Of a stretch of DNA of 64,000 nt, positions 57,231 through 64,000 are shown piece after piece. This DNA comes from Mycolicibacterium stellerae. Lineage in GTDB: Bacteria > Actinomycetota > Actinomycetes > Mycobacteriales > Mycobacteriaceae. The notes beneath the pieces are model-generated. The model was given only the letters and a program-made list of their open reading frames with translations, was not told the origin of the DNA and did not search any database. The stretch covers positions 62,001 to 126,000 of the forward strand of contig NZ_RARC01000011.1 in NCBI RefSeq assembly GCF_003719305.1. Direction: 5' to 3'. Position 1 is the stretch's first letter; each line of letters starts with the position of its first letter. Made by a program: the position numbers and the translations under genes.

Positions 57231-57749
57231 ATGTGCCACAGAATCTGGATCCGGGCGTCGCGGCTGGCTGCCACAGCCGTGGCGGTCGCCGCGGCCTGCG
57301 CTGTCGTACCGTCGCCGGCGGCGCGCGCCGCATGCATGTATCAGTTCCCGCCGGTATTCGAAATCATTCAGAAGGATGGCTGGCACGTGACGTTCCCCGT
57401 ATCGGGTGACCCGCGGCGGCACGCCGGCCCTGACAACGCCAAGTATTGGATGGATTTCAAACCCGATCCGTCTTACGGTCCGCCCGCCGGCGGGCTCGAG
57501 GGCAATGGCCACATTCTGATCACCGTCCCGTGGAGCAACATGTCCGTAGGCCGATTCGAGGGAGACGTCCGTCCCGACGGATTCGCCGAAGGCACCTCAT
57601 TCGAGGTGAAGCAACACAAGCTGTACACCACATGGACGTCCGCTCAACCCCTGGAATGTGTCAACAGCGCGCCTCCGCCGTCCAACTCCGGCGGGTCCCC
57701 GGGACAAGACGTTCTCGATGAGATGATCGAGACGATGCCGAAGCCATAG
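57231..57749 (+). CDS. Exported protein, tandem paralogue 2
   Basis: The 172-residue protein resembles its upstream neighbour along the whole mature part: CMYQFPPVFEI, WHVTFPVSGDPRR, AKYWM, ILITVPWSNMSVG, VRPDGFAEG and TTWTSAQPLEC. The signal peptide ends PAARA. The tail differs, with Ser/Pro/Gly-rich residues and an acidic helix. ATG 57231 has a GTG just before it; either may start. The copies diverged in the tail but kept the core and the two Cys. The function is unknown. Confidence 0.82.
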   Translation: MCHRIWIRASRLAATAVAVAAACAVVPSPAARAACMYQFPPVFEIIQKDGWHVTFPVSGDPRRHAGPDNAKYWMDFKPDPSYGPPAGGLEGNGHILITVPWSNMSVGRFEGDVRPDGFAEGTSFEVKQHKLYTTWTSAQPLECVNSAPPPSNSGGSPGQDVLDEMIETMPKP

Positions 57750-57859
57750 TGGCCTAGCCCGAAGGAGTTAGCTGGGATAATCGACAACCTCGTAAATTGT
57801 TGACGAAGCGGTTCGCTGGTAGTTGGCTGGCTGCATTGTCGGCAAACGGGAGGACGACG

Positions 57860-58498
57860 ATGTCCCATCGCTTTATGGTCCGCTGGGTTTGGCCCGCGCT
57901 GCTGTCGGCGGCGATTCTCTCTTCGACGGCGGTGACTGTCAGTCCGTCCGCCGCCGCCAAATGGGCGGGCGCCGAGCCGTGCGTCACGTCGAACGGTTCG
58001 ACGCTGAAGCAGCAGTACGGATACTCGGTGGCAGTCGTCACCTCCAACTGCACCGAGGTGCCTGCCGGTCAGAGGTGGGCCGCGTCCGTGCCGTGGACCA
58101 TGAACAGCCGATTCGACGAGAAGCCCTCGGGGTTCGCGACCGACTTCGCCACACCGGTCGACGACTTCCGCGCCAAGATTCAAAGCATCGAGTACGTCGT
58201 CGACGCGGGGTCGGCCTACCAGACCAACCGTTCGTTCCCGGGCGACAACAAGATCTGGGCGGGTCAACACCCGAGCGGACCTGACTTGCCCACGGTCAAC
58301 ACCGTTGGTCTCGGTTCGCTGGATCCCCTGCCGGTCGGCACCCACACAGTCGACGTGTCGTGGAACTTGTCCGCGCCGCATTGCGACGGGTTCACAGCCG
58401 ATCAAGGCACGAGTTGCCTGCCTCAAGGCGAGACGCTGGTGAAGCGGATCACCTTCAAAGTCGTGGACCCGAACTCGGATGAGAGCGCCGAAAGCTAG
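57860..58498 (+). CDS. Exported protein of unknown function
   Basis: The 212-residue protein has a signal peptide (about 1-30, ending PSAAA) and a mature beta-rich region with four Cys (PCVTSNG, SNCTEV, HCDGF, SCLPQG) that could form two disulfides. ATG 57860 follows GGGAGG. It lacks the shared domain and the composite element of its neighbours. Its TAG stop overlaps the element (copy D) of the next gene. I do not recognise a family. Confidence 0.8.
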   Translation: MSHRFMVRWVWPALLSAAILSSTAVTVSPSAAAKWAGAEPCVTSNGSTLKQQYGYSVAVVTSNCTEVPAGQRWAASVPWTMNSRFDEKPSGFATDFATPVDDFRAKIQSIEYVVDAGSAYQTNRSFPGDNKIWAGQHPSGPDLPTVNTVGLGSLDPLPVGTHTVDVSWNLSAPHCDGFTADQGTSCLPQGETLVKRITFKVVDPNSDESAES

Positions 58499-58539
58499 GG
58501 AATCACCCGATATCTTCGCGCTTCCCATGTGGTTACTGT
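58496..58539 (+). promoter_or_regulatory. Shared composite element (copy D)
   Basis: TAGGGAATCACCCGAT (58496-58511) and TACTGT (58534-58539), again 38 bp between starts. The TAG is also the stop codon of the upstream gene. The ATG lies only 34 bp after the 16-bp element, so the leader is very short. Confidence 0.6.
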
Positions 58540-58545
58540 CGCAAC

Positions 58546-59250
58546 ATGTTGATGTCGAATAGCAGGAAACTCGTGGGCGGTGCCGCGACATTGGCCGCGA
58601 TCGGGTTTCTGGTCAGCCCGGCGGCGCCGGCTCAGGCGGATTACGACTGCTACCAACAGGGCGGCTATCAGTTCCCCGGCGGAGAAGTGGTCATCCATTA
58701 CCCCGAGACCGACGCCGAGACGCGGTTCAGGGTCGTCAAGGGCGAAACGCACGTCAACACCGCTGCGGAGACCTTCTACCAAAACGGCACCAGCTTGCCG
58801 GGGCGGATCACCGGAGACATGACCAAGGGGGGAAACGTCATCCACCTCGAGGTGACCAGGGGATCCAAGTATCCGCCGTTGATCCTCGACGGCTCCATCG
58901 GACCCGACGGCACGCCCCTGGGGTCCTTCGTGACCGGGAGCCTCGACAGGCAGAATTGGGACTCGCCCACTCAGTTCGCCTGCATACCCGGCTCGCCGCC
59001 GCCCATCCCCGACGAATTCCAACGGAAGCAGTCCGCGACGGTGGCCGGCGGCCCTGCGGACGTCTTCAACATCGCGCACAACGATGTTCCCGACCCCGTG
59101 AACGGCATCCAGGGCGCCAAGATCGCCACCCTGGCGGATGGCACCCAGGTCAGCCTGGAAGGCCAATGCAAGGACGGCTGGTGCCGAGTCAACGAGGCAT
59201 CCATCCCACAGGGCTTCGGCTTTGTCGAGCAGGGGCGCCTGACGTTCTGA
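58546..59250 (+). CDS. Exported protein with shared domain and SH3-like C-terminus
   Basis: The 234-residue protein has a signal peptide (about 1-32, ending AQA). The N-terminal domain (about 33-150) resembles that of the gene at 23586 and the paralogues at 56581 and 57231: CYQQGGYQF, VIHLEV, LDGSIGPDG, a Trp and a final Cys-Pro. A Pro-rich linker is followed by a C-terminal SH3-like domain with CKDGWCRV and IPQGFGFVE. ATG 58546 or 58552 may be used. It ends 10 bp before the convergent sigA stop. Confidence 0.8.
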   Translation: MLMSNSRKLVGGAATLAAIGFLVSPAAPAQADYDCYQQGGYQFPGGEVVIHYPETDAETRFRVVKGETHVNTAAETFYQNGTSLPGRITGDMTKGGNVIHLEVTRGSKYPPLILDGSIGPDGTPLGSFVTGSLDRQNWDSPTQFACIPGSPPPIPDEFQRKQSATVAGGPADVFNIAHNDVPDPVNGIQGAKIATLADGTQVSLEGQCKDGWCRVNEASIPQGFGFVEQGRLTF

Positions 59251-59260
59251 AGGCTATGTA

Positions 59261-60760
59261 CTAGTCGAGGTAGTCGCGCAGCACCTGAGAACGGCTGGGG
59301 TGACGCAACTTCGACATCGTCTTGGACTCGATCTGGCGGATCCGCTCGCGGGTGACGCCGTAGACCTGACCGATCTCGTCGAGTGTGCGCGGCTGCCCGT
59401 CGGTCAGGCCGAACCGCAGCCGGACCACGCCTGCCTCACGCTCGGACAGGGTCTCCAGGACCGACTGCAGCTGGTCCTGTAGCAGCGTGAACGACACCGC
59501 GTCGACGGCGACGACGGCCTCGCTGTCCTCGATGAAATCGCCCAGCTGCGAATCGCCTTCGTCGCCGATGGTCTGGTCGAGCGAGATCGGCTCACGCGCG
59601 TACTGCTGGATCTCAAGCACCTTTTCGGGCGTGATGTCCATTTCCTTGGCCAGCTCTTCCGGTGTGGGCTCGCGACCCAGATCCTGCAAGAGCTCGCGCT
59701 GGATGCGGCCGAGCTTGTTGATCACCTCGACCATGTGCACCGGGATACGGATGGTGCGGGCCTGGTCGGCCATCGCGCGGGTGATCGCCTGCCGGATCCA
59801 CCAGGTGGCATACGTGGAGAACTTGTAACCCTTTGTGTAGTCGAACTTCTCGACCGCACGGATCAGGCCGAGGTTGCCCTCCTGAATGAGATCGAGGAAG
59901 GCCATACCGCGACCGGTGTAGCGCTTGGCCAGCGACACCACGAGTCGCAGGTTCGCTTCCAGCAGATGGTTTTTCGCGCGATCGCCGTCGCGGCAGATCC
60001 ACGCCATGTCGCGCCGCTGAGCGGCGGGCAGCTTCTCGCCCTTGTCGGCGATCTCGGTCATCAGCTGGGTGGCGTAGAGGCCCGCCTCGATCCGCTTGGC
60101 CAGCTCGACCTCTTCTTCGGCGTTGAGCAGCGCGACCTTGCCGATCTGCTTGAGGTAGGCGCGTACCGAGTCCGCCGATGCGGTGAGCTCGGCGTCCTTG
60201 CGGGCCTGCCTCAGCGCCTCGGATTCCTCCTCGTCCCAGACGAAGTCTCCCGATGCCTTGTCCTTCTCGGTTGGCTCGGTGATCTCATCGTCCTCGGCGG
60301 GCGCTGCGTCGGCGACGGCGGGGGCCTTGGCGTCGCCGACGGCCGCCTTGGTGCCTGCGTCGTCTCCGTCGGCAGCATCATCGCCCGCTTCGTCGTCCTC
60401 GAGATCGTCGAGCTCCAGATCCTCCTCGACGAGTTCGTCGGGCTCACCGTCGAGTTCGTCGGTGGTCTCGAGCTCGTCCTCGGTACCGTCGGCCGCGGTG
60501 GTCGTCGGGTCCGGGGAGGTCGCCTTCTTGGCGCGCCCGCGCGGGGCGGCGTCGGCCTTGGCCTTCGCGGCGGGGGCCTTGGTTGCCGCGGCCTTGGTTG
60601 CCGTGCGCGTCTTGGCGACGGGCTGGTCCGTCTTCGTGGCTCGCTTGGCAGCAGCGGACCCGTTCGTGGTCTTGGCTGCCGTCGCCTTCTTCGCGGGAGT
60701 CTTGGTAGCGGTGCGCTTCACCGGCTTTGTGGCTGCCGGGCTTGCCTTTGTCGCTGCCAC
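59261..60760 (-). CDS. sigA: SigA, principal (housekeeping) sigma factor
   Basis: The 499-residue sigma-70 factor directs most transcription. A long acidic/Lys-Ala-rich N-terminus (about 1-185) is followed by regions 1.2-4.2. The core has [58 protein letters not shown] and the -35 helix [13 protein letters not shown]. The C-terminus [11 protein letters not shown] is standard. The start GTG 60760 (VAATKAS) matches the M. tuberculosis start MAATKAS. The frame extends upstream without need. Confidence 0.97.
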   Translation of the reverse strand: MAATKASPAATKPVKRTATKTPAKKATAAKTTNGSAAAKRATKTDQPVAKTRTATKAAATKAPAAKAKADAAPRGRAKKATSPDPTTTAADGTEDELETTDELDGEPDELVEEDLELDDLEDDEAGDDAADGDDAGTKAAVGDAKAPAVADAAPAEDDEITEPTEKDKASGDFVWDEEESEALRQARKDAELTASADSVRAYLKQIGKVALLNAEEEVELAKRIEAGLYATQLMTEIADKGEKLPAAQRRDMAWICRDGDRAKNHLLEANLRLVVSLAKRYTGRGMAFLDLIQEGNLGLIRAVEKFDYTKGYKFSTYATWWIRQAITRAMADQARTIRIPVHMVEVINKLGRIQRELLQDLGREPTPEELAKEMDITPEKVLEIQQYAREPISLDQTIGDEGDSQLGDFIEDSEAVVAVDAVSFTLLQDQLQSVLETLSEREAGVVRLRFGLTDGQPRTLDEIGQVYGVTRERIRQIESKTMSKLRHPSRSQVLRDYLD

Positions 60761-60891
60761 GTCACCCTTTCGGTCATGAGGATTTCGATGATCTGGGGGC
60801 ATGCACCATCGAAAAGCGTCTGTTATGTCGAATGCGGCGTTGATTATCTGCTGGGATTCTCGCCGCTTTCTCGTTGCGGCCGCCGTTGACC

Positions 60892-60897
60892 ATTGTA
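60892..60897 (-). promoter_or_regulatory. Candidate -10 box for sigA
   Basis: TACAAT on the minus strand at 60892-60897 fits a SigA -10 box. No good -35 is visible at the usual spacing. A transcript from here would have a leader of about 125 nt. Confidence 0.3.
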
Positions 60898-60921
60898 ACG
60901 ACAGTGTTGGGGAACGCCGCG

Positions 60922-60947
60922 CCGAGCGGCAAATTTGACACGCTCGG
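60922..60947 (-). terminator. Hairpin after ppgK
   Basis: CCGAGCG (60922-60928) and CGCTCGG (60941-60947) form a perfect 7-bp stem with a 12-nt loop just after the ppgK stop. Confidence 0.45.
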
Positions 60948-60953
60948 GCGTGG

Positions 60954-61763
60954 CTACTTGGCAGTAGCGGTGACGTCGATTTCCGAGGCCATCGCCGCTC
61001 CGACGATTCCGGCCGTGTTCAGCAGGGTCGCCGCGACGACCGGGGTGCGGTTCTTCAGCAGCGGAATCCACTTGTCGGCCTTGCGGCTGATGCCGCCGCC
61101 CGCGATGAACAGGTCCGGCCAGATCGCGTTCTCGATCGCGACGAGGACGCTGGTGACTTCCTTGGTCCAGCGCTCGTAGCTCCAGCCCTTGTTCTCCTTG
61201 ACCGATGACGCTGCCCGGTGTTCGGCTTCCTTGCCGCCGACCTCGAGGTGGCCGAACTCGGTGTTGGGCAGGAGTACGCCGTTGTGGATCACGGCCGACC
61301 CGATGCCGGTACCGAACGTCAGCAACACGATGACCCCGCTGTTGTCGCGGCCGGCGCCGAACTTCTCCTCGGCAAGGCCTGCGGCGTCGGCGTCGTTGAG
61401 CACAGTCACCTGCTGGCCGTCGAGCTCCTTGCCGAAGAACTCGCTGGCGTTGCACCCGATCCAGCCCTTGTCGACGTTGGCGGCTGTGCGCACGATGCCG
61501 TCCACCACCACGCCCGGATAGGTCACACCGACCCGCTCGGTCCAGCCAAACTCGCGCACGACGGCGGCGACGGTCTTGCTGACGGCCTCAGGGGTGGCGG
61601 GCTGTGGGGTGGCGATCTTGAAGCGCTCACCGATCAGCAGGCCGGTGTCGAGATCGACGATGCCGCCCTTGACGCCACTTCCGCCGACGTCGACGCCGAA
61701 CCCTTTGCGGTGCGAACCTCCGTTGGTACTGGGATCGGCTGCGGGTGAATCAGCGGCGGTCAT
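60954..61763 (-). CDS. ppgK: Polyphosphate glucokinase
   Basis: The 269-residue ROK-type kinase phosphorylates glucose using polyphosphate or ATP. The phosphate motif [13 protein letters not shown] is at about 25-37. The sugar site has [11 protein letters not shown] and [18 protein letters not shown] binds the second phosphate region. It corresponds to Rv2702. ATG 61763 is preferred; ATG 61775 would add four residues. Confidence 0.95.
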   Translation of the reverse strand: MTAADSPAADPSTNGGSHRKGFGVDVGGSGVKGGIVDLDTGLLIGERFKIATPQPATPEAVSKTVAAVVREFGWTERVGVTYPGVVVDGIVRTAANVDKGWIGCNASEFFGKELDGQQVTVLNDADAAGLAEEKFGAGRDNSGVIVLLTFGTGIGSAVIHNGVLLPNTEFGHLEVGGKEAEHRAASSVKENKGWSYERWTKEVTSVLVAIENAIWPDLFIAGGGISRKADKWIPLLKNRTPVVAATLLNTAGIVGAAMASEIDVTATAK

Positions 61764-61846
61764 GTGCGCCCACATTAGTAGTTCCGCGGTGCTTGCGTAG
61801 GAGTGCCGGGCAACCGGTTGGAGACAATTTGTGCTGCGATAAGTCG

Positions 61847-62713
61847 GTGGACGGACTAGCGCTCGATCCGGCAGAACTCCGTGCGGTTGCCGAGCGGTTG
61901 GCGGCCGAGGCGGCGGACTTCGTGCGGCGCCGCCGCGAGGAAGTCTTCAGCGGTGCACCTCAAGGCGATTCGGCCGGTCCGGCGGTGCGCGCCAAGAGCA
62001 CCCCGACCGATCCCGTGACCATCGTCGACACCGAAACCGAACAGCTGCTTCGTGACCGGCTGGCAGAACTACGCCCCGGCGAGCAGGTGCTCGGCGAGGA
62101 GGGTGGCGGCAGGTCGGACGACGCCGCCGGCCGTCCGACCTGGGTCGTCGACCCGATCGACGGCACGGTGAACTTCGTCTACGGGCTACCCGCCTATGTG
62201 GTTTCGGTGGCTGTCCAGGTCGACGGGCGGTCGGTGGCAGGTGCGGTCGCCAACGTCGTCGACGGTGCGCTGTACTCCGCAGCGCGCGGCCACGGCGCGC
62301 ATGTGCGGCGCGGCGCGACCACGTCGCCGCTGCGGTGCAGCCAGGTCGACGACCTGTCAATGTCGTTGGTGGGCACCGGATTCAGCTACGACCCCCAATT
62401 GCGTCAACAGCAGGCATCGGTCCTGGCGACGCTGCTTCCGCAGATCCGCGACATCCGGCGGCTCGGTTCGGCGGCCCTCGATCTGTGTCTGGTCGCCGCG
62501 GGCCACCTCGACGCGTTCTACGAGGAAAACCTGAACGTGTGGGATTGGGCGGCAGGCGCCCTGGTCGCCGCCGAGGCCGGCGCGATCGTGCGGGTGCCGC
62601 CGGTGAGCGGGCCGACGGCCGGCAGCGGTCTGCTCGTCGCGGCCGCGCCGGGCGTGGACGAGGCGTTTACCGACGCGCTGCGGAGGTCGGGCAATCGCTG
62701 GCTCGCGAAATAG
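61847..62713 (+). CDS. suhB: SuhB, inositol-1-monophosphatase
   Basis: The 288-residue Mg-dependent phosphatase makes free inositol from inositol phosphate for phosphatidylinositol and mycothiol. Metal ligands are visible in GEEGG and in DPIDGTVNFVYGLP (about residues 105-118), with the last Asp in WDWAAG. It corresponds to Rv2701c. The start GTG 61847 begins VDGLALDPAELR, of normal length. It is divergent from ppgK by 83 bp and convergent with cei. Confidence 0.95.
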   Translation: MDGLALDPAELRAVAERLAAEAADFVRRRREEVFSGAPQGDSAGPAVRAKSTPTDPVTIVDTETEQLLRDRLAELRPGEQVLGEEGGGRSDDAAGRPTWVVDPIDGTVNFVYGLPAYVVSVAVQVDGRSVAGAVANVVDGALYSAARGHGAHVRRGATTSPLRCSQVDDLSMSLVGTGFSYDPQLRQQQASVLATLLPQIRDIRRLGSAALDLCLVAAGHLDAFYEENLNVWDWAAGALVAAEAGAIVRVPPVSGPTAGSGLLVAAAPGVDEAFTDALRRSGNRWLAK

Positions 62714-62735
62714 GATTGGCTGCAAGCGATTTCGG

Positions 62736-63392
62736 TCAGCACGCCCCGCTGTGGATCTTCGAGATCAATGTCGGATCGGCTGGCGCGGTGGCCTCCGGTC
62801 GCAGGCTGGACAACACCGCTTCGACGTCGTCGCTGCGCGCAAGCTCGGTGAAGTCGGTGCCGATCGCGAGGTCCACGGTGTTGTCGGCCCGCTGATCTTG
62901 ATACAACTCGACGCACGGGGCGACGAGCCAGACCGCCGCCGCGGCCGCGCGGCCACCGGGGCCGAACCGGATCTGGCCCTGGCACGCCAACCGGTTGTTC
63001 CCGTAGAGGGGGTCGTTCTCGGCCGTCGGATCGGCGAATCCGAGGTCGCGCAGTTGCCCGGCCACCTCGGCGGCCTGGCCGCCCTGGCCGCTGGCGTTGA
63101 GCACCCTGATCTTGGTGTCGGCGAGGTTGGCGGGGCCGACCTCGGTCATCGAGGCACGGGTCACCTGCTCGCCCAGCTTGGACTGGGTGGGGTCGCTTGA
63201 GGTGTTGTCCACAGGCGGGTTGCACGCCGCGGCCTCTGTCACGTCGGGCGGGCGATTGAGGGCGACCACCCAGATGATCATGGTCACCACGGCCAGCACG
63301 GCGAACATCAGGATCGCGGGCATGAAATTGCGCCGGCGGAATGGCCGCCCGTGCTTGTCGAAGGCCGTGCCCTCGGTGATTTGACTGACCAC
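62736..63392 (-). CDS. cei: Cei, envelope integrity protein (LytR C-terminal domain)
   Basis: The 218-residue protein has a cytoplasmic N-terminus, one transmembrane segment (about residues 25-45) and an extracellular LytR_C domain (about 90-185, IRVLNASGQGGQAAEVAGQL). It has several Cys. It corresponds to Rv2700 (Cei), reported to be required for cell-envelope integrity and virulence. The start is at 63392 (VSQITEGTAF). The CRP palindrome upstream is shared with the divergent gene. Confidence 0.92.
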   Translation of the reverse strand: MVSQITEGTAFDKHGRPFRRRNFMPAILMFAVLAVVTMIIWVVALNRPPDVTEAAACNPPVDNTSSDPTQSKLGEQVTRASMTEVGPANLADTKIRVLNASGQGGQAAEVAGQLRDLGFADPTAENDPLYGNNRLACQGQIRFGPGGRAAAAAVWLVAPCVELYQDQRADNTVDLAIGTDFTELARSDDVEAVLSSLRPEATAPADPTLISKIHSGAC

Positions 63393-63441
63393 AAGTGCAC
63401 TCTAGAACCCGCGCTGCCACCCGCTGGACCGGGACAACGAC

Positions 63442-63465
63442 CTACTGTGATGTAAATCACAGTAG
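63442..63465. promoter_or_regulatory. Perfect CRP palindrome between cei and the DUF4193 gene
   Basis: CTACTGTGA (63442-63450) and TCACAGTAG (63457-63465) are perfect 9-bp arms around 6 bp. They contain the CRP consensus TGTGA-N6-TCACA at 63446-63461. The site is 49 bp before cei and 90 bp before the DUF4193 gene, so the cAMP receptor protein may control either or both. Confidence 0.85.
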
Positions 63466-63555
63466 TTGATCGGTGAATCTGGGCACGAATTATTTGGCGG
63501 ATGCGTTCGACGCTGGTACAAAGCTCTGTCGCATGGTTCACGGAGGGGACACGAG

Positions 63556-63858
63556 ATGGCTACTGACTACGACGCCCCACGGCGCACCGAGACCGATGAT
63601 GTCTCCGAGGATTCACTGGAGGAACTCAAGGCTCGGCGTAATGAAGCTCAGTCTGCCGTAGTGGACGTTGACGAATCAGATTCCGCCGAAAACTTCGAAC
63701 TGCCCGGCGCCGACCTATCCGGCGAAGAGCTGTCTGTGCGGGTGATCCCGAAGCAGGCAGACGAGTTCACGTGCTCGAGTTGCTTCCTGGTGCATCACCG
63801 CAGCCGGCTGGCCAGCGAGAAGAACGGCGTGATGATCTGCTCCGACTGCGCGGCCTGA
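63556..63858 (+). CDS. DUF4193 protein (Rv2699c homologue)
   Basis: The 100-residue acidic protein has a C-terminal zinc-ribbon-like region with CSSC (about residue 73) and CSDC (about 95). It belongs to DUF4193, found throughout mycobacteria and described as essential in M. tuberculosis, as I recall. The function is unknown. ATG 63556 follows GGAGGGGACACGAG. The CRP site is upstream. It is convergent with the DUF3093 gene. Confidence 0.92.
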   Translation: MATDYDAPRRTETDDVSEDSLEELKARRNEAQSAVVDVDESDSAENFELPGADLSGEELSVRVIPKQADEFTCSSCFLVHHRSRLASEKNGVMICSDCAA

Positions 63859-63871
63859 GACCGGAGACCGG

Positions 63872-64000
63872 TCAACTGCGCAGCGCGGACAGCACCCGAT
63901 CCGGGTGACGACAGCTCACCAGCCAGTACGGCGTCGGGTCATCGGGGTCGTCGAGCACCACCAGCACCATCGGGCCGACCCAGGCCCTGTGCAGGACATA
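63872..64000 (-). CDS. DUF3093 membrane protein, C-terminal part (5' end outside window)
   Basis: The last 43 codons of a reading frame that continues beyond the window edge. The end reads DPTPYWLVSCRHPDRVLSALRS, the typical C-terminus of DUF3093 (Rv2698 of M. tuberculosis), a membrane protein of unknown function. It is convergent with the DUF4193 gene and follows the syntenic order Rv2699c-Rv2698. Confidence 0.8.
   Translation of the reverse strand, partial: YVLHRAWVGPMVLVVLDDPDDPTPYWLVSCRHPDRVLSALRS

Noticed and set aside
57750..57859. Fifth copy of the shared element before the gene at 57860
   Set aside because: GGGATAATC is the closest sequence, but it differs at many positions and no TAnnGT lies 38 bp from the expected start.

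Overview
The window is high-GC actinobacterial DNA, and its gene content and order mark it as a Mycobacterium (Mycolicibacterium-type, probably a saprophytic rapid grower). From end to end it follows the M. tuberculosis block Rv2748c (ftsK) to Rv2698, with local insertions and losses. No rRNA, tRNA, CRISPR array, IS element or prophage was recognised. The only mobile-type element is the intein in recA.

Layout. 1-6251: ftsK 3' end, argA, pgsA, the envelope-stress operon clgR-pspA-pspM, ephG, a glycosyltransferase and a DUF3046 gene. 6263-20664: a minus-strand block inserted between the DUF3046 gene and recA. It encodes a complete group 1h (actinobacterial, high-affinity) [NiFe]-hydrogenase: hypA, hypB, small and large subunits, a NifU/Rieske-like hybrid, three poorly characterised proteins (DUF5947, DUF6084 and a 447-residue protein), a 39-residue membrane peptide, a maturation protease, hypC, hypF, a second hypC, hypD, hypE and a DUF6390 protein. 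The tight, often overlapping spacing implies one transcription unit read from hypA. 20865-23496: recA, split by a 364-residue LAGLIDADG intein, and recX. 23586-29343: an exported protein, an SDR enzyme with a divergent XRE regulator, and gluABCD for glutamate uptake. 29436-44099: miaB, miaA, dapF, hflX, fadE20, an LGFP-repeat envelope protein, lexA, chiZ and nrdR, with several unassigned genes. 44110-55588: a PhzF-like protein, a hydrolase, a PAC2 protein, a serine-protease lipoprotein, sthA, ideR, sigB and neighbours. 55612-59250: a membrane protein and four exported proteins. 59261-64000: sigA, ppgK, suhB, cei, a DUF4193 gene and the 3' end of a DUF3093 gene.

The region is rich in stress regulation that can be read from the DNA. 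There are SigE/SigH-type promoters before clgR and sigB, SigF-type promoters before a csbD gene and an 88-residue protein gene, LexA boxes before recA, lexA and chiZ, RecA-NDp (PafBC-type) promoters before recA and chiZ, and a perfect CRP palindrome between cei and the DUF4193 gene.

The most novel observation concerns four exported-protein genes at two places 33 kb apart (23586, 56581, 57231, 58546). All carry the same 16-bp element, TAGGGAAWCACCYGAT, with a TAnnGT hexamer starting exactly 38 bp after the start of the element. The four proteins also share one N-terminal domain pattern. This looks like a small regulon and an exported protein family that I cannot match to a described system. 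The hydrogenase operon is the largest metabolic module and contains several accessory genes of unknown function.
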